A DNA stretch of 21,355 nt from contig JANQGC010000243.1 in NCBI GenBank assembly GCA_028277515.1, forward strand, positions 1 to 21,355, given 5' to 3'. A program made the position numbers and the translations under genes. Under the pieces are notes generated by a model. The model did not search any database. It saw only the letters and a list, made by a program, of their open reading frames with translations, and was not told where the DNA came from. This document shows positions 14,808-21,355 of this stretch, one piece after another; position 1 is the stretch's first letter, and every line of letters begins with the position of its first letter. The DNA is from Anaerolineae bacterium (GTDB lineage Bacteria; Chloroflexota; Anaerolineae; Promineifilales; Promineifilaceae).

Positions 14808-16895
14808 CTAATCGGCTTTCATGCTGACAGGCATGAACAGCTTCGATCCTTTCGCAAAAATGGCAGTTGTGTTAATGCTTTCATCAAAGGTAATTTGTAT
14901 TGTCGATGCGTTATCATTAATATCGCCGGTCCAGGCCACAAATCGCCAGCCATTTGCCGGAGTTGCTTTTAACGTGACCCTGTCTCCAAAGAAATAGATT
15001 GTTTTCTGCGGCGTGATGGTGACAGTTCCCTGGCCGGTTTTGTTGATGTCCAACTCATAATTTTCTTGCACAAACCTGGCTCTCACATCCGTATCACTGT
15101 TCATGATAATTTTTATATTGGGATTGTTTCCGGCAATATCTCCTTCCCAGCCCTCGAAGAGCCACCCGGCGTAGGGAATTGCATTCAACGTGACCTGTGT
15201 GCCGGCTTCGTAAGAAGGAAGATTTGGCGATATATTGACCGTCCCGCCATCCCCGTTTCCATGACTTTCTATCTCTAAATCAATGGAATAAAATGACGTA
15301 TTTTTTATATTGACCTGGCCACTGCCCAGGTTGCCTGAATTTCCGGATGGCTGCTCTGGGATGTCATTATTACTATCAATATGGACCCAGAATTGATGGT
15401 CACCGGATGATAGCCCGGACCATTCTACACTTGCAGCATATGATTTTGTGCCACAGCCACGGACGAGTGGATCGACGGTTGTCGTTGCAATAGGTTGAGT
15501 TCGCGCCGCATCACGATAAAATGTTACATTAAAGGGGGCATCGACGGCCGTACTCCCGATATTGCGAAAAGCGACTGATAGTTGAGCGGTTCCTCCTCCT
15601 TGTCCTTGTTGGGTCTGGAAGGCAGATACACTCTCAATAACAAGATTTTTATAAGTTGATTCAGCTAAAATGTGATTCTTAAAGGTGTTGCCCAAATCGT
15701 TAAATTGAGTGGCATCATTGCGCAATAAATTACCCGAATTGCCATTACTCGATTTTGCGGAAAACCAGATCCATTGTTGGACCAGTTTATTATCATCAAG
15801 GGGATATCCTAAGCTGGCGCTCTTCGCATTGTTTAAATAATCGAATGTGCCAAGCATAAATTGGGAAACGCGTTGAGGCGTGAAGCAATTGCCAAACTCG
15901 TCCTTTAGACTGCAATTTTCACCGCTTCCAGTATAGGGGTAAAGCGTGCCATACTCAGTGATCACTAATGGTTTATTTTGCTGCCCGCGATCTTTCATCC
16001 ATTGCCGCATAGCGACAATTTGATCGGCGAAAATGGATAAATCATCATGCTCCGCCAGGCAGTAAACATCATCATCAGGGCAAAGGGCTCCATCTCCACC
16101 GGAGGCCCGTTTGCCCAAGCCAGGATCGGTTCCTAAGGCGACGCTGGCGATATTGTTAGGTTGCCCATTGCTATCAAGTTCAGGAAGCACATAGGCGTGA
16201 ATCGTCCATACATCGACGGGCATCGGTTCGCCATACTTTTGTAAATAAGCGTCCCACATCATATCCAAATACTGCAGGCGCATCGGCGTGATTTGGATCA
16301 GGCCGGCGTTGGCCACGCGCGCCGTGGGGTCATTGCTTTTGATAAAGTTATAAACTTCATGATACGCTTCTACATATATATCGGCATATATGTCATCCGT
16401 AGCTAGATTTTTGGGATTAATGTCGCCTGGGTTAGGACCGCGTTCGATCTCATTGCCAACCATCCACAAATCACCGGGATTATCTTTGATTAAGTTAGCC
16501 AGGTATTGGTCGAGGGGGAAGTTTGTATACCAATCGGGTAGATATTGGCCGGATTCGGTCTTTTCCTGTTTGGTGCGAATCAAGTGGATGAATTCGGCAT
16601 CATTTTCCGGTAAGGGACCATGCCATTTTGGATGATTGTATTTGTAGAATATGCCGGCTCCGGTTTCTGGAATAACCCAGGCCGTATTCTCGGCCGAAAT
16701 GAGGCCATACCGGCAGTTTGCTAATATATTGTTCTTGTTATCATCTTCGCTAAAATTATTTGCAATATCTTCGTTCGATATTGCATATGAAATGTGAGCG
16801 CTGTCAAATTGAACGAGTAGCATCGTTCCCAAAAATAAAAATATCAGGATGATAGCCACGCGTCTCGGTCGGAAGGTTTTTATTGATGCCACCAT
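14808..16895 (-). CDS. Secreted glycoside hydrolase-like protein with CARDB and two InlB-type repeats
   Basis: Secreted or surface protein of 695 residues. The ATG at 16895 has GGAG five bases upstream; the longer frame from 16931 is not supported. Domains: N-terminal signal/anchor (about 12-30); a clan GH-A-like TIM-barrel (about 60-405) with WMVGNEIERG, candidate acid/base Glu149 after Asn148, and VITEYGTLYPY, candidate nucleophile Glu314; a CARDB-like beta domain (about 418-530); and two divergent InlB/Big-type repeats of about 70 residues (GWLFEGWEGDI and GWRFVAWTGDI). It ends KLFMPVSMKAD, resembling a short hydrophobic C-terminal tail common on Chloroflexota secreted proteins. The exact GH family cannot be fixed by eye (GH39/GH5-like). 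It lies downstream of Wzy and Wzz genes, so a polysaccharide-trimming or depolymerising role is likely. It probably has its own promoter in the 276-base spacer. Confidence 0.8.
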   Translation of the reverse strand: MVASIKTFRPRRVAIILIFLFLGTMLLVQFDSAHISYAISNEDIANNFSEDDNKNNILANCRYGLISAENTAWVIPETGAGIFYKYNHPKWHGPLPENDAEFIHLIRTKQEKTESGQYLPDWYTNFPLDQYLANLIKDNPGDLWMVGNEIERGPNPGDINPKNLATDDIYADIYVEAYHEVYNFIKSNDPTARVANAGLIQITPMRLQYLDMMWDAYLQKYGEPMPVDVWTIHAYVLPELDSNGQPNNIASVALGTDPGLGKRASGGDGALCPDDDVYCLAEHDDLSIFADQIVAMRQWMKDRGQQNKPLVITEYGTLYPYTGSGENCSLKDEFGNCFTPQRVSQFMLGTFDYLNNAKSASLGYPLDDNKLVQQWIWFSAKSSNGNSGNLLRNDATQFNDLGNTFKNHILAESTYKNLVIESVSAFQTQQGQGGGTAQLSVAFRNIGSTAVDAPFNVTFYRDAARTQPIATTTVDPLVRGCGTKSYAASVEWSGLSSGDHQFWVHIDSNNDIPEQPSGNSGNLGSGQVNIKNTSFYSIDLEIESHGNGDGGTVNISPNLPSYEAGTQVTLNAIPYAGWLFEGWEGDIAGNNPNIKIIMNSDTDVRARFVQENYELDINKTGQGTVTITPQKTIYFFGDRVTLKATPANGWRFVAWTGDINDNASTIQITFDESINTTAIFAKGSKLFMPVSMKAD

Positions 16896-17066
16896 ATAAT
16901 CTCCAAGAAAATGAATGCTAGGTTTTGACAATTCTTAATGGGTGAGTTCATCATAGCTTTTGGTTATAGGAATTACAAGTACATTGTTATAAATTTTGGG
17001 TGGATGGCCAATGCGATTCTAATTTTGTTTGTTTTCAAACTTAAGTGGAGCGAACTTCATAATCTT

Positions 17067-17151
17067 AGAAACCCGGTGTTTTTTTTATTTCATATTTCAG
17101 TCAAGTATAAGCATCAATTTTGACAATTTTATTTCCAAAAACCGAGTTTCT
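17067..17151. repeat. Imperfect inverted repeat AGAAACCCGGT / ACCGAGTTTCT with T-run
   Basis: AGAAACCCGGT at 17067-17077, followed by TGTTTTTTTTATTT, is complementary at 10 of 11 positions (the other is a G-U pair on one strand) to ACCGAGTTTCT at 17141-17151; the loop is 63 bases. Both arms are bordered by T-runs reading inward from the arm (on the minus strand AGAAACTCGGTTTTT). The right arm lies 20 bases past the Wzz-like gene stop, so it may help end that transcript. Alternatively these are two separate copies, in opposite orientation, of a short dispersed repeat. Confidence 0.5.
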
Positions 17152-17171
17152 CTTACTTAATATGAATAAAT

Positions 17172-18434
17172 CTATTTATAAGCGGGCTCCGGTTCAGAAT
17201 CGATGGTATTAGTAATCTCTTCTGGATTTACTTCCTGACGCCACCAGGCCACAGCCAAGATTAAAAATACTGCCAGAAAAAAGCCTACGGCTCCGGCCAT
17301 GATAACTCTTAAGAAAGAGTTACTACGAGATGGATTAGTAGGCACCGATGCTTTGCTTGCTAGAAGGACGCCTTGGCTGCTATTGTGGGAAGCGATTCGC
17401 TCTTCATCTACTTTACGTGCCAGGGTTAAATAAGTCTCCTCAACAATGTCTTTATTACGACTTATACGCGCCCCTTCAGTATTTATTTCTGTTATTTCTT
17501 TTTGGAGAGATAATATTTGGGGTTCCAAGGGTTCCAGATATTGATTGATCCTTGACATTTCTTTGTTTAAGACATTGGAAAGTTCATCTAACAGAGCGAT
17601 CTGTTCTCTTTTATTCAGAACATTAAAATCTTCCACAGAGTCAAACTGAAATGGAAGTGTGACATTCGTCTCTGCTCTATATGTTTTTAGTTGGAAGGAG
17701 ACCCCTGTTAATTTGTCGGCAAGTGTTAAATCACTGGTCCCAGTTCGTTCTGCCAATTCTTCTTTAAAGGCTTGAATATCATCAAGTAAAAATTGGGCGT
17801 TCTCCCTTCTGGTTAACAGGCGATTTTTCAAATCTGTGAGTCTGGTGAGTTCACCCCCAAGAAATACAACACGATTTTGAGCCTGGAAGTTGATTCTTTC
17901 CTGTTCTGCTAAATTCAACTGCCGCTCAGACTCCTCAAGTTGATTTTCAAAATATAGCAATTCGCTGTTTTCTGTATTACTGTAATTATCATTAACTCTC
18001 TCTACAAATATTTCGGCCCAAGCATTAGCAATTTCTGTGGACTGTTCAGGATCAACACTTAAACTTGTCAAGCGCAGTAAGCGAGGATCCTCGCTTAAAC
18101 TGGCGCTTAGCATGCCATGCAGCTGTTCCACGGTCTCGATATTAGGGGATGATACCTGTTTAAAAAGATTTTCAAGTACTTCATCACTCAACGCAATTTC
18201 AGGGAAGGCCCTAACTGGCCGATCTTCATCTATGGACCTGATCCTAGGATCAAATTGTAGTTGTTGGCTAGGTTCACTTATTACAACAAGAGCAGTGCTA
18301 CTGTAAATTGGTGTACGCCTAATTCCAATAATAAAAGAGATTACAGCGACGATGACTGCAGCGCTAACTATCAAATACCATTTGCTGATTAAGGCTTTTG
18401 TATAATATCGAATGAAATCGCTTTCTTCGTTCAT
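17172..18434 (-). CDS. Wzz-like polysaccharide chain-length / co-polymerase protein
   Basis: Inner-membrane polysaccharide co-polymerase of 420 residues. The ATG at 18434 has AGGAG five bases upstream. The Wzz pattern is clear: TM1 at about 18-38, an extracytoplasmic domain beginning PIYSSTALVVIS, long coiled coils (about 140-345), a Pro-rich segment before the membrane (SVPTNPSRSNSF) and TM2 at about 375-397, with a short acidic cytoplasmic tail. There is no fused BY-kinase domain and no tyrosine cluster, and no separate kinase gene in view. It follows the Wzy-like polymerase by 63 bases, so it presumably sets the chain length of the product of that enzyme. It is longer than enteric Wzz (about 330) because of the coiled coil. 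Confidence 0.88.
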   Translation of the reverse strand: MNEESDFIRYYTKALISKWYLIVSAAVIVAVISFIIGIRRTPIYSSTALVVISEPSQQLQFDPRIRSIDEDRPVRAFPEIALSDEVLENLFKQVSSPNIETVEQLHGMLSASLSEDPRLLRLTSLSVDPEQSTEIANAWAEIFVERVNDNYSNTENSELLYFENQLEESERQLNLAEQERINFQAQNRVVFLGGELTRLTDLKNRLLTRRENAQFLLDDIQAFKEELAERTGTSDLTLADKLTGVSFQLKTYRAETNVTLPFQFDSVEDFNVLNKREQIALLDELSNVLNKEMSRINQYLEPLEPQILSLQKEITEINTEGARISRNKDIVEETYLTLARKVDEERIASHNSSQGVLLASKASVPTNPSRSNSFLRVIMAGAVGFFLAVFLILAVAWWRQEVNPEEITNTIDSEPEPAYK

Positions 18435-18497
18435 ATCACTCCTAATAGTTACTTGATATTGTGGTGTTTTGATGTTCTGAGTCCTGGTTTGTTTACA

Positions 18498-19913
18498 TTA
18501 ATTTTTTATTCTTCTGGTGATAAAAATAAGAACAATTGTCAAGGGCACAAATGATTTTATGGCCATTATTAACACATTGCTCCATCCGCCACCCATTACT
18601 GCAAGCGACCAGGGTGCAATTACGGCAGCGTATATTACAACCATATTTCGATTCCAATTTAAATAAGGTTGAAAGGTCTTGTACAATAATTTCGTTATTA
18701 TTCCATGTAGCCAAAGAATGATGATTACCCCAATGATACCAAAATTCCAATAAGCTTCACCGATAATATTTGGAGGTATGCCGCCATCACCGCGAAAACC
18801 AAAGATTTTTTCTCTGACTTCCCAGCCTATAGAAATTATCGGTTTTTCACTCCATAAGGTTCTTGGGATAGGGGCATACAACCACGTTATATAAGTACTG
18901 CCATATTTATAACGACTGTTATCTTCTTGCACGAAATCGATAATAAAGGCGGTTGTTGATACATCAAGCATATCTCGACTACCGATGAGATCATCTAAAA
19001 TTCCTGCATCTAAGGCCCTACTTGACCTGCGAAGTGTTAGCATGAAGCTTAAAATTAATAATGCAATTACTCCAACAATAGCCAGCGATTTGAGTGATAT
19101 ACGGTTCCTCAAGTAGTGCCATATGATAACACTGGATAAAACTAACCATAATAATCCACCTCGACTGCTTGTTGTAAACGGAGGAATGGCTGCAATGAGG
19201 AAAACAATAAAGACAGCTAAACCACTAAAAGAGAACCATTTTTTGCTCGCCCTTGCAAACCAGGCTATTATGAGCAAGAAGGCTGTCTGGCTTAAATCGC
19301 TCGCCCAGCGGAGATATCCTAGTGATGACCTTCCTCCTTCAGTGTCAAAATAGCGTTTGCTTGATAGGTCAGCGATATCCCCAAAAACAAATCCCGTCTC
19401 CCTTAAAAGGATGACGGTACTAAATATTGATATAATCGAAAAAATCAGAACAGCAAGAAAAAGTCGTCTGCTATGCCAATCTCCGCTGCGTGCTATACCA
19501 ATTCTTTTTAATGAAAGTCCTCCGGGAACCTGCAAATAACCAATGACAAAAAAAGTTAAGCCGATAATGATCACAATTACTGCAGGAATTAAAAAAGTTC
19601 CCGATTCCCCTCGTAATAAAAAAAATATATCGGCATTGGGGTATAAGAGTAAATATAAAACCCTGGCTGAAACACCAATCAAAACAGCAAGGATAGTAAA
19701 AGTGAGGGGTTGAAAAATGTCATAGGTTTTCATCAAAAACACAGGCAATATCAAGACGTAAAGTGCCGTCAATGCACTTGCGCCTAATAGTGCTTGTTCT
19801 AATCCAATGTCGATTGTTAGTAGAAACATGGAACTGATAATTAATATCGTTAAAACAAACGCTGCGATTAATCCCAGATTTTTGGATGTTTTTTCAATGC
19901 TTTGTGAACTCAT
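18498..19913 (-). CDS. Wzy-like oligosaccharide repeat-unit polymerase
   Basis: Integral membrane protein of 471 residues with about twelve hydrophobic segments and one large polar loop (about 295-380) between segments nine and ten. The loop holds YITWLYAPIPRTLWSEKP and the sequence just after it GEAYWNFGIIGVI, patterns typical of O-antigen/capsule repeat-unit polymerases. An Arg-rich SSRGGLLW and RRSSRALD are the usual substrate-contacting arginines of this kind (inference). Wzy proteins join lipid-linked repeat units on the outer face of the cytoplasmic membrane. The ATG at 19913 follows the glycosyltransferase stop by six bases without a good ribosome-binding site, so it is probably translated by coupling. 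The linkage formed cannot be predicted. Confidence 0.87.
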   Translation of the reverse strand: MSSQSIEKTSKNLGLIAAFVLTILIISSMFLLTIDIGLEQALLGASALTALYVLILPVFLMKTYDIFQPLTFTILAVLIGVSARVLYLLLYPNADIFFLLRGESGTFLIPAVIVIIIGLTFFVIGYLQVPGGLSLKRIGIARSGDWHSRRLFLAVLIFSIISIFSTVILLRETGFVFGDIADLSSKRYFDTEGGRSSLGYLRWASDLSQTAFLLIIAWFARASKKWFSFSGLAVFIVFLIAAIPPFTTSSRGGLLWLVLSSVIIWHYLRNRISLKSLAIVGVIALLILSFMLTLRRSSRALDAGILDDLIGSRDMLDVSTTAFIIDFVQEDNSRYKYGSTYITWLYAPIPRTLWSEKPIISIGWEVREKIFGFRGDGGIPPNIIGEAYWNFGIIGVIIILWLHGIITKLLYKTFQPYLNWNRNMVVIYAAVIAPWSLAVMGGGWSNVLIMAIKSFVPLTIVLIFITRRIKN

Positions 19914-19919
19914 AAATAA

Positions 19920-21068
19920 TTAACTAGATTGAACCAATTTTCGGTAAATAAGAATGGTTTCCCGTGCAATATGGTTCCAATTACAGCATTCTTCTACCCA
20001 TCTTTTTCCCTTTTGGCTAATCTTTTTTAAAGCTTCTTGATTAGATAGGGCGTAGCTTAATCCCTCAACAATACTGTCAACATTGGGTTCTGTAAGCAGG
20101 CCAGTTTCTCCCTGCTTGATCGCATACGGTAAATCTCCAACTCGGGTGGCGATGATTACACTTCCCAAAGGCATGGCGATCATGGCTATAGCACTCTGAG
20201 TGGCATCCAAATAAGGCAATAAGGTTAATGAAGCACGTCGGAAGAAAATCCCAACTTCATCTTCGTCAATATAGCGATCATGTATTTCGAAGTAGGGGCG
20301 TTCGCGCATTTTGATTAGTAGTGTTTTTAGTTCTTTTTCCCAACCAGCTTTTCTCAAATCCCTGGCCACTTTTGTAGGCCCAGCAACAATAAATTTTACA
20401 TTAGGATACTTCGCATTTATTCTCTCAGCTATTGGCAATAGCAACCTAAACCCTTTATTTGGTCTCAGTTCACCAAAAAATAAAATTGTATTCTCTTCAC
20501 GTTTAACCTCTCGTAACCTAGGAAAATCAAATATGGATTTGTAACTCCCAAGAGCAATTATTGAGACCCGATTAGAAGATACGCCATGATTGGCTAAAAT
20601 TTGTTTTCCTTGTGGACCGTGAACGAATATGTGAGTTGTTTTTTTACGCAAAACATAACGAGAGAATTTACTCAGCGACGATTTTCCCATGCCCGTATGT
20701 GGTTCCGGATCATGCTCGGTAACTGCAAGGGGAATATCTTTTGATAGAAAAGCCAATGGGGTAGCACCATAAATAAAACTTGAGCCGGCAGTATCATGAA
20801 TCACGTCAGGTTTCCAATCAGCGATGATCTTTTGCAAGGTTGAACAAATATTAATTCTATCCTGCAATCTTTGACAAGGGATCAATTTTTTGTTCAATCC
20901 ATTTGATAAAGACAGCAATTTTTTGTTTTGTTGAACTGATTTTTCAAGGACAGTGAGGGTATCAATGTCATCCTGTTCAGACAAGCCGCGGGCAAACAAT
21001 ATGCCATAATGTTGAATGCCGATGGTAGATAAATTGATATGAAGCACACGCAATCTTTGACGGATCAT
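19920..21068 (-). CDS. GT4-type glycosyltransferase (GT-B fold)
   Basis: Cytoplasmic glycosyltransferase of 382 residues. I start at the ATG at 21068, which overlaps the preceding gene's TGA (ATGA); the TTG at 21077 is less likely. The N-terminal Rossmann half has VIHDTAGSS and LAVTEHDPEPH; the C-terminal half has ILFFGELRPNKGF (donor-domain start), VKFIVAGP, and LLPYLDATQSAI followed by VGDLPYAIKQGETGLL. This is the ATQS variant of family GT4, in which the usual E-x7-E motif is altered: both glutamates are missing at the aligned places. Donor and acceptor are unknown. Lying between a sulfotransferase-like gene and a Wzy polymerase, it should add one sugar of the repeat unit. Confidence 0.9.
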   Translation of the reverse strand: MIRQRLRVLHINLSTIGIQHYGILFARGLSEQDDIDTLTVLEKSVQQNKKLLSLSNGLNKKLIPCQRLQDRINICSTLQKIIADWKPDVIHDTAGSSFIYGATPLAFLSKDIPLAVTEHDPEPHTGMGKSSLSKFSRYVLRKKTTHIFVHGPQGKQILANHGVSSNRVSIIALGSYKSIFDFPRLREVKREENTILFFGELRPNKGFRLLLPIAERINAKYPNVKFIVAGPTKVARDLRKAGWEKELKTLLIKMRERPYFEIHDRYIDEDEVGIFFRRASLTLLPYLDATQSAIAMIAMPLGSVIIATRVGDLPYAIKQGETGLLTEPNVDSIVEGLSYALSNQEALKKISQKGKRWVEECCNWNHIARETILIYRKLVQSS

Positions 21069-21355
21069 AGTAACCAACTCTGTTTCAATTCCTGAAGCGA
21101 ACAGCCTAATATTTGCTCTAATGATTTTATATCTTCTTCGAAGATCGGCTTAAGATATTTAACGGCATTGGGATCAATTACAGGTTTTGGGGAAAAGAGT
21201 ACCCTGCGGACCGGCTCTTTCCAGTATCCAATTCCTGGTAAGGTATGCATAGGAATCCAGCGACGCAATGCCATCAACCTGGAAACAAAGGCGTTTTGAG
21301 GAATTCCGCCTGGATTAGCAAGAGGGAGATCAACCGTTGATGCTTGAAATTGATC
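21065..21355 (-). CDS. C-terminal part of a sulfotransferase-like protein (5' end outside window)
   Basis: The frame is open to the edge of the window, giving the last 96 residues of a longer protein. It stops in an ATGA overlap with the glycosyltransferase gene. The visible tail, with PQNAFVSRLMALRRW, a run of Pro and basic residues, and the ending IFEEDIKSLEQILGCSLQEL, resembles the C-terminus of sulfotransferase-domain proteins, which end in a helix of the type FxxDIxxLExLLGxDLSxW (family knowledge). The PAPS-binding motifs would lie upstream and cannot be checked, so the call is tentative; an unrelated envelope-polysaccharide enzyme is possible. Confidence 0.5.
   Translation of the reverse strand, partial: DQFQASTVDLPLANPGGIPQNAFVSRLMALRRWIPMHTLPGIGYWKEPVRRVLFSPKPVIDPNAVKYLKPIFEEDIKSLEQILGCSLQELKQSWLL

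Noticed and set aside
16938..17123. 61-residue open frame on the plus strand in the GH-Wzz spacer
   Set aside because: No ribosome-binding site, hydrophobic and A+T-rich by composition, and it overlaps the inverted repeat; it is most likely chance.

Overview
The window looks like a chromosomal segment of a Chloroflexota bacterium (Anaerolineae/Caldilineae-like). This is inferred from gene content and architecture: a MalFG-type sugar ABC operon with a lipoprotein receptor, a MoxR-DUF58-BatA-BatB operon led by a membrane-anchored trypsin-like protease, a secreted glycosidase with CARDB and InlB-type repeats ending in an LF(M/L)P-like tail, moderate G+C, and many copies of the palindrome CGGCCG. 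No rRNA, tRNA, CRISPR array, transposase or phage gene was seen. No gene-free stretch exceeds 300 bases.

Layout. (1) 1-2669, + strand: the tail of a sugar ABC importer operon (partial MalF-like permease, MalG-like permease, solute-binding lipoprotein), with overlapping genes. (2) 2682-7375, - strand: an efflux-type operon read MacA-like adaptor, MacB/LolD-type ATPase, MacB/FtsX-type permease, then a Gly-rich lipoprotein. It contains a perfect 15-bp hairpin after the adaptor gene and candidate CTTAAC operators upstream. (3) 7624-8892, - strand: a stand-alone M24 (Xaa-Pro) aminopeptidase, divergent from a 65-residue protein of unknown function at 9090-9287 (+). (4) 9336-14128, - strand: a tight operon read trypsin-like protease, MoxR AAA+ ATPase, DUF58 protein, and two BatA/BatB-type VWA membrane proteins, with 1-nt to 32-nt overlaps or gaps of at most 19 nt. 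(5) 14295-14564, + strand: a small one-pass membrane protein with a YIDPNTGG motif. (6) 14808-21355, - strand: an exopolysaccharide region read sulfotransferase-like C-terminus (running off the window), GT4 glycosyltransferase, Wzy-like polymerase, Wzz-like chain-length protein, then a secreted clan-A-type glycoside hydrolase.

How they fit together. Region 6 encodes steps of making, polymerising, setting the length of and perhaps trimming a surface polysaccharide that may be sulfated. Region 4 is a chaperone/metal-dependent adhesion module of the MoxR-VWA type, probably serving envelope protein folding or assembly. Region 2 is a MacAB-like machine in a lineage usually thought to lack an outer membrane and TolC, which makes its long adaptor hairpin and dedicated lipoprotein the most interesting combination here. 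Several gene starts were moved inward from the longest reading frame because a ribosome-binding site or stop/start coupling supports the internal start; each case is explained in its entry.
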